A DNA stretch of 64,000 nt from Azorinus chamasolen (GCA_963576725.1 OY755239.1:60357453-60421452), one strand, 5' to 3'; shown: positions 1 through 11,000, counted from the stretch's first letter. Translations and numbers: made by a program. Notes: generated from the letters alone by a model not told the origin.

Positions 1-262
1 TTTCCTCCATGAATATTCATGAATGAAATAATGATGTCATGAATATTAATTAGATAGATTTGTTATAATAGCACATTGGCACAGGAATCTTTAGCCTTGG
101 CAGAAAATATAGAATCATATCTGTATTATACCATAAGCAATCAGAGCAGACCCGGATCAGACGGCTCCTATAGGAGCCGTCTGATCTGGGTCTACTCTGT
201 TTGCAAAGGCGTAGAAAGGCGTAGAAAGGCGTAGAAAGGCGTATTTATGGGGTAAAAGTTAA
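1..262 (+). mobile_element. TTAA hairpin MITE, family A (5' end cut by window)
   Basis: The left flank has ATGAATATTCATG and ATGATGTCATGAATATTAAT. The hairpin at 137-204 has the apex CGGCTCCTATAGGAGCCG and arms ending GCAAxCAGAGCAGACCC / GGGTCTACTCTGTTTGC. The element closes with GGTAAAAGTTAA, a worn GTAAAGGGTTAA. Just after the hairpin, a 10-bp unit (GCGTAGAAAG) that other copies carry about twice is repeated four times (205-244), a small local tandem expansion. Confidence 0.8.
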
Positions 263-842
263 CTTAATAAATAACATCTACACAAGAACCAGACAAATAA
301 GAGCACTTCCTATTAGATATGTATCTCCATTGACAGTTGGGTACTCGCTATTCCCATTGAAAGGTTACAATGAGATCGCATGCACTGAGATGGCATGCAT
401 TGTATCATTTGGTGCCATGATACAAATCTCGCATGTTGATTCAGATTCGCATTTTAAGATACCATGCAGTAGTTGCTGCTGTTTTATGTCGTGCCTGACT
501 CCCATCAGTTACCAGAAATACAATATGTACTGTCGCCCCAAGACATGTCAAGATCAAACTTTTCTGTAATTTATTTAAGTATATGTATCAACTAACCTAG
601 ATATTAACCGAGCATATGAGATGCATGGCTTTTGATAAGTATGTAGGTCAAATTCTATTGCACAATAAAACAAATTGCAACGAATTACAAGTGGAATATA
701 CATGCGAGTTACTTGTTTTTTCCTGACAATAAAATATACAACATGTATTTTGAAATGCTGTTTGAAGGTAAAATAAAGGTATTTTTGTAGTTAATGCAAA
801 TATGCTGTAATAAATCAAGACCGATGAATTAGTGCAACATAG
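263..842. other. AT-rich stretch, nothing recognised
   Basis: Between two TTAA MITEs. It holds a 79-codon open frame (330-569, plus) with many Cys and Ser residues, but no domain, splice context or repeat family that I recognise. Confidence 0.4.
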
Positions 843-1088
843 TTAACCCTTTCGTTGCCAAATGTCTAATTGTCGTATGCAAACAAAGTTTGTTAAATAA
901 TCCAGTAAAATAAGGAAATGAGATAGATAAATGGAAATTTCGATGGAATAAAACACAGATATAGAAATAGAGTTTGAGACAAAAAAGTGAAGTCCCTGAT
1001 CAGACGCCGCCTTGAAAAGGTGGCGTCTGATCTAGGACTGCAGTATTTGTCGTGGTCGATTTTTACAACATTGGCGGTGGAAGTTTGA
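843..1088 (-). mobile_element. TTAA hairpin MITE, family C
   Basis: It begins TTAACCCTTTCGTTGCC. The hairpin runs GTCCCTGATCAGACGCCGCC / GGTGGCGTCTGATCTAGGAC around position 1013. The far end (GGCGGTGGAAGTTTGA) is a decayed form of the TTAA terminus seen in the copies at 4915 and 30655. Confidence 0.8.
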
Positions 1089-1106
1089 TATACCGGATAT
1101 CGATTA

Positions 1107-1277
1107 CAATAGAACCTATCCTAAGTGGCCAGTCATTTTTTGAACATAGGAGTCTTAAAAGAAGGTGGTTCCTACAGGAGCTTTCTGTATTACTTTTAAC
1201 CTGTATTAAGCTACCACCTGCTTTTCATACCAACAATTAGACTTCTTTTTTATGTCCACTTAAGACAGGTTCTACTG
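1107..1277 (+). mobile_element. TA hairpin MITE, family F
   Basis: Ends are CAATAGAACCTATC and GACAGGTTCTACTG, flanked by TA on both sides. The core still has the right arm (AGGAGCTTTCTG, then TATTAAGCTACCACCTGC), but most of the left arm is lost. Ends and TA target match pogo-like Tc1/mariner MITEs. Confidence 0.75.
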
Positions 1278-1299
1278 TATAAGCCAAAAATATAACGAC

Positions 1300-2338
1300 T
1301 GATTAAACACCCTTAGCCCACTGTAAACAGCCTTACCCCACTGCAAACACCCTTACCCAACTGTAAACACCTTACCCCACTGTAAACACCCTTACCCCAC
1401 CCCACTGTAAACACCCTTATCTCATTGTTAAGAGCCTTACCCCACTGTAAACACCCTTACCCCACTGTAAACACCCTTACCCAACTGTAAACACCCAATC
1501 CCCACTGTAAACACCCTTATCCCACTGTAAACAGTAAACACCCTTACCCCACTGTAAACACCCTTACCCCACTGTAAACACCCTTATCCCACTGTAAACA
1601 GTCTTATCCCACTGTAAACGCCCTTACCCAACTGTAAACACCCTTACCGTACTGTAAACACCCTTACCCTACTGTAAACACCCTTAACCTACTGTAAACA
1701 GCCTTATCCCACTGTAAACAGCCGCCTTACCCCACTGTAAACACCCTTACCCCACCCCACTGTAAACACCCTTACCCCACTGTAAACAGCCTTACCCTAC
1801 TGCAAACAGCCTTACCCCACTGTAAAAACCCTTACCCCACCCCACTGTAAACACCCATACCCCACTGCAAACACCCTTATCCCACTGTAAACACCCTTAC
1901 CCCACCCCACTGTAAACACCCTTACCCCACTGCAAACACACTTATCCCACTGTAAACAGCATTATCCCACTGTAAACACCCTTACCCCACTGCAAACACC
2001 CTTATCCCACTGTAAACAGCATTATTCCACTGTAAACACCCTTATCCTACTGTAAACACCCTTACCCAACTGTAAACACCCTTATCCCACTGTAAACACC
2101 CTTACCCCACTGTAACCAGCCTTACCCCACTGCAAACACCCTTACCCCCTGTAAACAGCCTTATCCCACTGTAAACAGCCTTACCCTACTGTAAACACCC
2201 TTACCCATCCCACTGTATACACCCTTATCCCACTGTAAACACCCTTACCCCACCCCACTGTAAACACCCTTATCCCACTGTTAACACCCTTATCCCACTG
2301 TAAACACCCTTACCCCACTGTAAACACCCTTATCCCAC
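1300..2338 (+). repeat. 21-bp minisatellite (CCCTTACCCCACTGTAAACA)
   Basis: Roughly 48 head-to-tail copies of a 21-bp unit CCCTTACCCCACTGTAAACAC. Common variants are CTTATCCCACTG and GCCTTACC, and several copies have an extra CCACCCCACTG stub from slippage. The right edge cuts straight into the interior of a family A MITE, whose left end is missing. No coding potential is apparent. Confidence 0.95.
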
Positions 2339-2495
2339 TTTTTGTTACTTTCACGAAAATGTAGAATCAGATCTATATCATGTAAAAAGCAAACAAAGCA
2401 GACCGTGATCAGACGGCTCCTATAGGAGCCGTCTGATCGGGGTATACTATGTTTGCAAATACATGAAAATGAGTTTATATGAAGTTAAGAGTTAA
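2339..2495 (+). mobile_element. Family A MITE, 5' end replaced by the 21-bp array
   Basis: It starts inside the element (GTAGAATCAGATCTATATCATG). The hairpin is GACGGCTCCTATAGGAGCCG inside GCAAACAAAGCAGACC / GGGGTATACTATGTTTGC. It ends GAAGTTAAGAGTTAA, with TTAA at 2492-2495. Confidence 0.75.
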
Positions 2496-2728
2496 AGCAG
2501 ACGACAATGTGTACAGACGAAAGTTAGTTGGCGCCAAAATAATTCTTAGGGAATGGCCAATCGTTGTTTAACCGTTGTGTAAATTCAGCCTGAATGGATT
2601 ATATTTGTTAAACAAGTCTGAGAAGCACCATAAACCCTTGTTAAGGGGCTATTCTATGAGCTCTCTGATCTTGATGTGTGCACTACTGTAAAACCAGTCT
2701 AGACTGGACGTTGAATTAAGCATAAACC

Positions 2729-2849
2729 GCTCTATTTATCACAATGGTCTCAAAACTGCACAGTTCTAAAATAGTTCATTTCTTTTTCGGAAGATGTACT
2801 AAAACAAGATTGGCTCTAAAATAGTCTAGGAGAGAACTGAGTGGGTTAA
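2729..2849 (-). mobile_element. Half of a family E MITE
   Basis: Only one hairpin arm is present (GCTCTATTTATCACAATGGT), followed by the E flank (TAGTCTAGGAGAGAACTGAG) and terminus GGGTTAA. The other arm and end are missing. Confidence 0.65.
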
Positions 2850-3035
2850 ACTCTATGACGCCGTCGTTATAGTTTTCAAAAGCAAACATGTGCACATTTA
2901 AAATATAAAAATTGCAACAGACGATGCACTTTGCTTGGAAGTGAAAATTACAGGTACATATGAATTTTACTGGTGACTCATTATTAATACATGTACCATA
3001 TAGAAACATTATGTTTAACCCCTAATCCCGCAATA

Positions 3036-3209
3036 CAGTAAAACCCCTCTAATGGGTGGTAGAGGCAGATGGTTGCTTAATGCAGGACAAAAGTAAAGCA
3101 GAAAGCTCCTATAGGAGCTTTCTGCATTACTTTTGTCCTGCATTAAGCAACCATCTGCTTATAACGACACCCATGTTTATTCGTTAAGTGGCCGCATTAG
3201 ATTCTACTG
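3036..3209 (+). mobile_element. TA hairpin MITE, family F, intact
   Basis: A good reference copy. Ends are CAGTAAAACCCCTCTAA and TTAGATTCTACTG, flanked by TA (3034-3035, 3210-3211). The long stem is GCAGATGGTTGCTTAATGCA and its complement, with apex AGCTCCTATAGGAGCT at about 3106-3121. Confidence 0.85.
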
Positions 3210-3304
3210 TATTCGCAGTTTGGTCAATAGATTTTCAAAACTTTAAACGAATCAGAAATAGTCGAAATTGCACTAGATCCAATCACAGGTCAAGATAAGA
3301 TGCG

Positions 3305-3395
3305 TAAATTAAACCATTTTTTAAGAATAATATCTTTATTATGACGATTTTAGTACTTGAGTACACACGTTTATCGGTTGTTCTGTCCAATTTGA
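3305..3395 (+). mobile_element. Family K element lacking its hairpin
   Basis: Flanks match the K copies at 31040 and 46150: TAAACCATTTTTTAAGAATA on the left, ATGACGATTTTAGTACTTGA then ACACACGTTTATC on the right. The stem of about 90 bp between them (TCTCCACCAAACC...GGTTTGGTGGAGA) is absent. Confidence 0.6.
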
Positions 3396-3411
3396 GCAGG
3401 CATTTTCTTCA

Positions 3412-3545
3412 CACCTGGGGCCCAAGGTTATAAAACTTATGAGTCTGAGTCTGAGATCATTCTTAAGTAAGCTCAGAGTCTGACCAATTGAATGTTTGAG
3501 AATGATCTCAGGCTGAAGCAAAACAATTATAACCTCGGGACCAGG
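3412..3545. repeat. Family O foldback
   Basis: Inverted arms GGTTATAAAACTTATGAGTC...GAGATCATTCTTAAG and CAATTGAATGTTTGAGAATGATCTCAGGCTG...TTATAACC. The same structure lies at 56350-56505, where the arms are longer and include a CTGATTGGTCAGA core. Confidence 0.6.
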
Positions 3546-3964
3546 ATAAGAGTTAGGATCACCCGTAAGAAAACCTTCGTTACGTAACCTGTCTATATGA
3601 AACACATTACAACTTCGAGTCCATGCTCATAACAAAGTACTGCAGACAGTTTCTCTTCAACAGCTCTAAATCAATTCCTTTCAATCACGGTATGTAAAGG
3701 AAAGAACATTCGCAAATGACAACAGTTCAGATCAGACGTTGCCTGATTTGATGTATCCTGGGAAAAGTTTGCAACACTTTGCTGTTTGTTCTTAGTGGGG
3801 GCTAAATGTCAAGACAGTGATTGTAATTTTCCAAGGTTTGGCATCCTGTTATGTAGTATGGAAGGATAAGGCCCAGTGGAAGTGATAAAAGACACCTTGT
3901 AGAATAGTGTTAATGACATTCGTGACATATGGGAGACACATTGGAATATACAGTAGAACCCGTC

Positions 3965-4214
3965 TTAACCCTTCGCTTGCTATTCACGTCAATATACCTA
4001 CTTGTAAATAGTGAAGACCCAGATGAGACAGCTCCTGCAGGAGCTGTCTCATCAGGGTCTGCACTATTTACAAGTTGATTGTGCAACCAGTGCACTCCAC
4101 AACAGTGATTGCACAGCGAAATACGTGTACACAGTGAAGATATATGTAATTATACAACAGGTCATGGGTAAAGAAGGAGAAATATGTTTTAAAATTCAGC
4201 AAGCGAAGGGTTAA
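3965..4214 (+). mobile_element. TTAA hairpin MITE, family G
   Basis: 250 bp counting TTAA at both ends. The 17-bp ends TTAACCCTTCGCTTGCT / AGCAAGCGAAGGGTTAA are perfect inverted repeats. Hairpin GACCCAGATGAGACAGCTCC-TGCA-GGAGCTGTCTCATCAGGGTC. The interrupted F element reads CGTC-TTAA-GCGACC across the join, so TTAA is the target duplication. A 67-codon frame inside recurs in the other G copies only because they are copies. Confidence 0.9.
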
Positions 4215-4330
4215 GCGACCATAAAAAAAGAGGTATAATTATGAGTATAAGGGCAAATGGTAGCATAATGTATGTCAACCAAAATTCAAAGAACTCCTTC
4301 ACGAGCTTTTTGCATTACATTCGCACTGTT

Positions 4331-4583
4331 TTAACGCTTTACCCGTTCAACATTCATGGTAAAAAATAAATGACATCGTGAATATTTTAGCTGAGGTCTT
4401 ATAATGTACAATTTTCAAGGGAAGTTGTTTGCGTTAACAAAACTGTAGAATCATATCTATATCATATCATAAACAAACAGAGCAGATCCTGATCAGACGG
4501 CTTCTACAGGAGCCGTCTGATCTGGCTCTACTCTGTTTGCAAATACATGAAAAGCGTTTTTTTGTGTGAAGGCATAGGTCTAA
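4331..4583 (+). mobile_element. Family A variant nested in F
   Basis: TTAACGCTTTACCCGTTCAA on the left, the variant flank TAGCTGAGGTCTTATAATG, then a hairpin with apex CGGCTTCTACAGGAGCCG. The right end has decayed to GGCATAGGTCTAA. The same variant flank occurs at 61872-62103. Confidence 0.65.
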
Positions 4584-4914
4584 CAACCACATCCTTTTTA
4601 CGGTTCCTGTGTCCAATCAATATAAGGTCGCCTAAGACAGGTTATACAGTAGGCTATTTGATTGAGAACACAATACGGAGGAGAATGGAAATGTATGTAT
4701 TTACAGGCAAACTGATGCAATTATCTGTCTTAGGTATATGTATAGTGTCTGCAGAGGTGAGTGATTTAATAAGCTATTTGCCCATATAGAACAGTACGAT
4801 GACCTAGCAGTTCTTTGAACTCAAACGCGATGTCAAGGTTTACTTAGGACACATTCAAACTACAATAACCAGAGTGTCAACTAGGCTTGGTCCTGATGAG
4901 ACATCCAGTGAAGT

Positions 4915-5160
4915 GTAACCCCTTTACCGCCAATGTCGCAAAAATTCACCACGGCAAATAGTGCAGTTCCAGATCAGACGCCGCCTTTGCAAGGCGGCGT
5001 CTGATCAGGGACTTCATTTTTTGTCTCAAACTCTATTTCCATATCTGTTCTTTATTCCTTTGAAATTTGCATTTATTTATCTCATTTTCTTATTTTACCA
5101 AACGATTTAACAAAAGTTGTTTGCAGACTACAATTAGAAATTTGGCGCCGAAAGAGTTAA
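4915..5160 (+). mobile_element. TTAA hairpin MITE, family C
   Basis: Left end TAACCCCTTTACCGCCAATG, right end TTGGCGCCGAAAGAGTTAA. Hairpin CAGACGCCGCC-TTTGCA-GGCGGCGTCTG flanked by AAATAGTGCAGTTCC / GGGACTTCATTTTTTG. Subterminal TTGCAGACTACAATTAG is shared with family D and with the terminus after the piggyBac fragment at 49.4 kb. Confidence 0.85.
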
Positions 5161-5204
5161 AACATTTATTTAGTTTATTGAATTATCAGAGTAGAATAAC
5201 CCAA

Positions 5205-5345
5205 CCAGTATTCAACTATAGAGTCCACTCAATATAAAAAGGTTTATATGAGGAGTTTGAATGACAAACAGCTGACCTGATCAGAGAGTTCCTCAAGGTG
5301 TCCTCAGATCTGGGTCTACACTGTTTGTAAATGACAATGTATTCA
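5205..5345 (+). mobile_element. Family J hairpin fragment
   Basis: TATAGAGTCCACTCA, then AATGACAAACAGCTGACCTG and GGGTCTACACTGTTTGTAAATG with a degraded stem between. The same lead-in occurs at 42395-42545. Confidence 0.5.
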
Positions 5346-5758
5346 TATCTGGAGTTGAAACGGCCAAGGACCAATGGAAACACCAATCTAAACCACTCCA
5401 ACTATCAATGACTGTAAAAGCGAGGATCTGATCAACCCCGCATTTGAACCACAGACATCTCAAAATCGACTAATTCCGTCTGACTTGGACGAAACAGTAC
5501 ATTATTGTCTCCCTTGGGAGAGCGACAAAACGCCACCTGGTGTGTTTTGTGACGTCAATATTCGCAGACAGTCATTGCTGTTTGTGCGAACAGAGCAGAT
5601 CTCGACCCATACACTACCCACGTGATAGATATGACAAATGTATTACATGTACAACAACTTGATTCGTCGATTATATTCACACATCATTGTGTTAATAACA
5701 GATACCGTAAATCACATCTAAACAGACAACTTTACGATTAAACATATCAATTGATTCC

Positions 5759-5973
5759 TTAACTCATTCCCTCCTAGATTATTTTTCGACCCAACCTACC
5801 GAAAAGTAGCATTATCTATAGAAAAGGAGAATTTTAAAATTATGTAGTTTTGAATTCATTGTGATAAATAGAGCATTTGCTCCTATAGAGCAAATGCTCT
5901 ATTTATTACAATGGTTTCAAACTGTGACTTTTACAGATGCGCCAAAATACGTCACTAGGACGGAATGTGTGAA
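5759..5973 (+). mobile_element. TTAA hairpin MITE, family E
   Basis: TTAACTCATTCCCTCCTAGA start; hairpin AAATAGAGCATTTGCTCC-TATA-GAGCAAATGCTCTATTT inside TTCATTGTGATA / TATTACAATGGTTTC. The right terminus is worn (GGAATGTGTGAA). Half of an F element follows immediately. Confidence 0.8.
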
Positions 5974-6077
5974 CGGCAAAAGTAATGAACAAATGTTATG
6001 AAGGAGCTTTCTGCATAACTTTCGTTTTGCATCAAGCTACCATCTCTTGTTGGTGGTAATTCAAAGAGGTTTTACTG
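5974..6077 (+). mobile_element. Right half of a family F MITE
   Basis: GGAGCTTTCTGCATAACTTT, CATCAAGCTACCATCTCTTG, and terminus AAAGAGGTTTTACTG followed by TA. Left end not seen. Confidence 0.6.
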
Positions 6078-6164
6078 TATCTACACTAAAATATAAATCG
6101 GGTACATTCGACTGGCTTGTTAATTTTGTTACGAATGGCAGACAAATATTACTTATATTTCATA

Positions 6165-6288
6165 CAGTACAACCTGTCTTAAGCGGCCATGGAATAGATG
6201 TCTAATTATGGGTCTCTAAGGCAAGTGGTAGCTTGATGCAGGTCAAAAGTAATGCAGATAGCTCCTGTAGCTCCTGCTACATGTACTA
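6165..6288 (+). mobile_element. Left half of a family F MITE
   Basis: Starts TA-CAGTACAACCTGTCTTAA, then GCGGCCATGGAATAG and GGCAAGTGGTAGCTTGATGC. It stops near the apex (AGATAGCTCCTGTAGCTCC), where the 24-bp minisatellite begins. Confidence 0.65.
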
Positions 6289-6289
6289 T

Positions 6290-7050
6290 ATATTCCGCAG
6301 GACAATGTGCAAGGAAGTCCTCAGAACAATGTGAAGCGAATCCCCCAGAGCAATGTTCAGCGATATACTGAGAACAATGTGCAACGAGGCGCTTGTAACA
6401 ATATGCATTGAGTCGTCTGCAACAATGTGCAACGGGGCCTTTGTAACAATATGCATCGAGGCGCTTGTAACAATGTGCATTGAGGCGCTTGTAAGAATGT
6501 GCAACATCAATGTGCATCGAGGCGCTTGTAACAATATGCACTGAGGCGCTTGTAACAATATGCATCGAGGCGCTTGTAACAGTGTGCAACGATGCGCTTG
6601 TAACAATGTGCAACGAGGTCCTTGTAACAATATGCATTAAGGCGCTTGTAACAATGTGCAATGTGGCCTTTGTAACAATGTGCAACGAAGCCCTTGTAAC
6701 AATACGTTTTGATGCGCTTGAAACAATGTGCAACGGGGCCCTTGTAACAATGTGCAACGATGCAATTTTAAAAATAAGCATTGATGCGCTTGTAACAATG
6801 TGCAATGTGGCCTTTGTAACAATGTGCAACGAGGCCCTTGTAACAATACGTTTTGAGGCGCTTGAAACAATGTGCAACGGGGCCCTTGTAACAATGTGCA
6901 ACGATGCAATTTTAAAAATATGCATTGAAGCGCTTGTAACAATGTGCAACGGGGCCCTTGTAACAATATGCATTGAGGCGTTTGTAACAATGTGCAACGA
7001 GGCGTTAGTAACAATGTGCAACGGGGCGCTTATTACAATGTGTATCAGAT
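6290..7050 (+). repeat. 24-bp minisatellite with a 144-bp higher-order unit
   Basis: About 31 copies of AACAATGTGCAACGAGGCGC-TTGT. Two successive 6-mers (about 6650-6793 and 6794-6937) share the same variant order, including the unusual AATACGTTTTGATGCG and GATGCAATTTTAAAAATA units, so a 144-bp block was duplicated. Because 24 is a multiple of 3, long open frames run through it: minus strand 6206-7057 with 8-residue repeats like HIVTSASL, and plus strand 6510-7061 with repeats like CIEALVTM. Openness on both strands argues for repeat arithmetic, not a gene. Confidence 0.95.
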
Positions 7051-7155
7051 GTACCATATGACTACCATCATTGTATTGGTGTGGCCATAACTACAAACAG
7101 GTGAGGATACAACCATACTGCAAAAACACATTGACATTTTATTCCACAGGTACAG

Positions 7156-7407
7156 TTAACCCTTCCCCTTGTGTAAGCTCATTTTTTACGCATCTGCAAA
7201 CAGAGTAGACCCGGACCAGACGGCTCCTAAAGGAGCCGTCTTATCAGAGTCTGCTCTGTTTGCTTATGGTGCAATATAGATCTGATTCTACAGCTTCTGT
7301 CTGAGCCAAAATGTCCTGTGTTCATATGCCATTATAAAAAAAATGATATTATTAATATACATGACGTCATTATTTCTTACATGAATATACAACAGGGAAA
7401 TGGTTAA
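7156..7407 (-). mobile_element. TTAA hairpin MITE, family A
   Basis: TTAACCCTTCCCCTTGTG start. Hairpin apex CGGCTCCTAAAGGAGCCG, arms GCAAACAGAGTAGACCC / GAGTCTGCTCTGTTTGC. The end is ACAGGGAAATGGTTAA with the TTAA shared with the next element. Confidence 0.85.
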
Positions 7408-7592
7408 TGCATATGCATACAGAACAGAATCAGATCAGACGGTTACTGCAGGAGCCGTCTGATCAGGATCTGTTCTGTTTTCTTATAAAATAATATAAAT
7501 CTGATTCTACAAGTTCTGTCATGTCTAAATCCCTTCTACATGTACATGATGTTATTATTTCTTACAGAATTATTCATAGAGTAAAGGGTTAA
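7404..7592 (-). mobile_element. TTAA hairpin MITE, family A, 5' shortened
   Basis: Abuts the previous copy at TTAA. Hairpin GACGGTTACTGCAGGAGCCGTC; right flank ATGATGTTATTATTTCTTAC and terminus GAGTAAAGGGTTAA. Confidence 0.75.
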
Positions 7593-7901
7593 AGGATTAA
7601 ATAATGAGCGGAACAAGGAAATCATAAAACTACAAGAGAAACATATCATTCAACATACCGCAAAATTTAATGCTACAACAATTTAAAGAATCTCAAATCT
7701 TAAACCCACCGACCCGAGATCGTATTGGAAAATGCTGAATAGCAATGAGAAACAATAATACCCAGGAAACATTATATAACTTGTACTTGCACTTTAATCA
7801 TTCAAGTTACAATGATCCTGTTGTAGAAAGCGAAGATGCAGAAATCAATTCCACATTTATAAATGGCCTGAAACAGCACCATTTTAAAAACGGAAATAGT
7901 A
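7593..7901. other. No recognised feature
   Basis: AT-rich sequence between a family A MITE and the TTAA boundary of the large composite insertion. I see no repeat or convincing coding frame. Confidence 0.4.
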
Positions 7902-8021
7902 TTAACCTTTAGCCTGCTATTGGCGGATGAGTAAAAACCTATGCAAACAGTTTGGATCCAGATGAGACGCCGAGTAACTGTTTGATATCTTGACTGCATT
8001 TTGGTAGACAAATTGATCATA

Positions 8022-8030
8022 CATTTAGCT
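8022..8030 (+). repeat. 9-bp target duplication, left (CATTTAGCT)
   Basis: CATTTAGCT directly abuts the left end of the foldback element and recurs exactly at 25969-25977. Bases further out differ (A versus T). Confidence 0.8.
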
Positions 8031-8076
8031 AAGTCCGTGAAGTTTGCACGACATTAGACTTTTAGACCTTCGACAG
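8031..8076 (+). repeat. Terminal inverted repeat, left
   Basis: 46 bp from AAGTCCGTGAAG to ACCTTCGACAG. 45 of 46 positions match the complement of 25923-25968. Similarity continues inward with an AATACAGC-TTTTTTCCATAA motif also present on the right. Confidence 0.85.
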
Positions 8077-11000
8077 CTTTTGTCTAAATGTCTAATTTAG
8101 ACATTAGACAATACAGCTTTTTTCCATAAGACAATATAGCTTTTTCCATAACGTCGAAAAAGTGTCTAATTTAGACGTTAGACAATTTGTCCGAACGCAG
8201 AACATGTCTAGATATTGTCCAATTTAGACATTAGACAGTTCTATCAAGTCGGAAAAAAGTGTCTAACAAGTGTCTAATTTAGACGTTAGACAATTTGCCG
8301 GGCCGGAAAAAATGTCTAAATATTGTCCAATTTTAGACATTAGACATTTCTATCAATTCGGAAAAAGTGTCTAAAAAGTGTCTAATTTCGACGTTGGACA
8401 ATTTGCCCAACCGGGGAAATTGTCTTGATACTGTCCAATTTAGACATTAGACAGATCTATCAAGTCGGAAAAAGATTGTCTAACAAGTGTCTAATTTAGA
8501 CATTAGACAATTTGCCGGACCGGGAAAAATGTCTCAATATTGTCCAATTTAGACATTAGACAGTTCTATCAAGTCAGACAAAATGTCTAACAAGTGTCTA
8601 TTTAGACGTTAGACAATTTACCAGACAGGCAAAATTGTCTAAATATTGTCCAATTTAGACATAAGACATTTCTATCAATTCGGAAAAATATTGTCTAACA
8701 AGTGTCTAATTTAGACATTAGACAATTTGTCGGACCGGGAAAAATGTCTCAATATTGTCCAATTTAGACATTAGACAGTTCTATCAAGTCAGACAAAATG
8801 TCTAACAAGTGTCTATTTAGACGTTAGACAATTTACCGGACAGGCAAAATTGTCTAAATATTGTCCAATTTAGACATAAGACATTTCTATCAATTCGGAA
8901 AAAGTGTCTAAAAAGTGTCTAATTTCGACGTTGGACAATTTGCCCAACCGGTGAAATTGTCTAAATATTGTCCAATTTAGACATTAGACAGATCTATCAA
9001 GTCGGAAAAAGATTGTCTAACAAGTGTCTAATTTAGACATTAGACAATTTGCCGGACCGGGAAAAATGTCTAAATATTGTCTAATTAGACATTAGACATT
9101 TTTTCTCAATTCGGAAAAAGTGTCTAAAAAGTGTCTAATTTCGACGTTGGACAATTTACCGGACAGGCAAAATTGTCTAAATATTGTCCAATTTAGACAT
9201 AAAGACATTTCTATCAATTCGGAAAAAGTGTCTAAAAAGTGTCTAATTTCAACGTTGGACAATTTGCCCAACCGGTGAAATTGTCTAAATATTGTTCAAT
9301 TTAGACATTAGACAGATCTATCAAGTCGGAAAAAGATTGTCTAACAAGTGTCTAATTTAGACATTAGACAATTTGCCGGACCGGGAAAAATGTCTAAATA
9401 TTGTCCAATTTAGACATTAGACAGTTCTATCAAGTCGGACAAAATGTCTAACAAGTGTCTAATTTAGACGTTAGACAATTTACCGGACAGGCAAAATTGT
9501 CTAAATATTGTCCAATTTAGACATAAGACATTTCTATCAATTCGGAAAAAGTGTCTAAAAAGTGTCTAATTTCGACGTTGGACAATTTGCCCAACCGGTG
9601 AAATTGTCTAAATATTGTCCAATTTAGACATTAGACAGATCTATCAAGTCGGAAAAAGATTGTCTAACAAGTGTCTAATTTAGACATTAGACAATTTGCC
9701 GGACCGGGAAAAATGTCTAAATATTGTCTAATTAGACATTAGACATTTTTTCTCAAGTCGGAAAAAGTGTCTCAAAAGTGTCTAATTTAGACGTTGGACA
9801 ATTTACCGGACAGGCAAAATTGTCTAAATATTGTCCAATTTAGACATAAGACATTTCTATCAATTCGGAAAAAGTGTCTAAAAAGTGTCTAATTTCGACG
9901 TTGGACAATATGCCCAATCGGTGAAATTGTCTAAATATTGTCCAATTTAGACATTAGACAGATCTATCAAGTCGGAAAAAAATTGTCTAACAAGTGTCTA
10001 ATTTAGACATTAGACAATTTGCCGGACCGGGAAAAATGTCTAAATATTGTCTAATTAGACATTAGACATTTTTTCTCAATTCGGAAAAAGTGTCTCAAAA
10101 GTGTCTAATTTCGACGTTGGACAATTTACCGGACAGGCAAAATTGTCTAAATATTGTCCAATTTAGACATAAGACATTTCTATCAATTCGGAAAAAGTGT
10201 CTAAAATGTGTCTAATTTCGACGTTGGACAATTTGCCCAACCAGTGAAATTGTCTAAATATTGTCCAATTTAGACATTAGACAGATCTATCAAGTCGGAA
10301 AAAGAATGTCTAACAAGTGTCTAATTTAGACATTAGACAATTTTCCGGACCGGGAAAAATGTCTAAATATTGTCCAATTTAGACATTAGACAGTTCTATC
10401 AAGTCGGACAAAATGTCTAACAAGTGTCTAATTTAGACGTTAGACAATTTACCGGACAGGCAAAATTGTCTAAATATTGTCCAATTTAGACATAAGACAT
10501 TTCTATCAATTCGGAAAAAGTGTCTAAAAAGTGTCTAATTTCGACGTTGGACAATTTGCCCAACCGGTGAAATTGTCTAAATATTGTCCAATTTAGACAT
10601 TAGACATATCTATCAAGTCGGAAAAAGATTGTCTAACAAGTGTCTAATTTAGACATTAGACAATTTGCCGGACCGGGAAAAATGTCTAAATATTGTCTAA
10701 TTAGACATTAGACATTTTTTCTCAAGTCGGAAAAAGTGTCTCAAAAGTGTCTAATTTAGACGTTGGACAATTTACCGGACAGGCAAAATTGTCTAAATAT
10801 TGTCCAATTTAGACATAAGACATTTCTATCAATTCGGAAAAAGTGTCTAAAAAGTGTCTAATTTCGACGTTGGACAATATGCCCAACCGGTGAAATTGTC
10901 TAAATATTGTCCAATTTAGACATTAGACAGATCTATCAAGTTGGAAAAAGATTGTCTAACAAGTGTCTAATTTAGACATTAGACAATTTGCCGGACCGGG

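Larger units (their letters stand above)
3951..4649 (+). mobile_element. Family F MITE split by two TTAA MITEs
   Basis: The F sequence runs 3951-3964, 4215-4330 and 4584-4649. It starts CAGTAGAACCCGTC and ends GACAGGTTATACAG-TA. A family G element (3965-4214) sits at the left F target CGTC-TTAA-GCGACC, and a family A variant (4331-4583) sits where intact F copies read CATTAAGCTACC. Removing both restores an ordinary F of about 190 bp. Confidence 0.75.

Noticed and set aside
1300..2338. Telomere-like array (CCCTTACCCC)
   Set aside because: The unit is 21 bp with ACTGTAAACA between, not a hexamer; it is interstitial and one-directional within MITE sequence.
4011..4214. A 67-codon frame conserved at 4011, 31539 and 47022
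   Set aside because: It lies entirely inside family G MITEs, crosses the hairpin, and is shared because the copies are recent. Not a gene.
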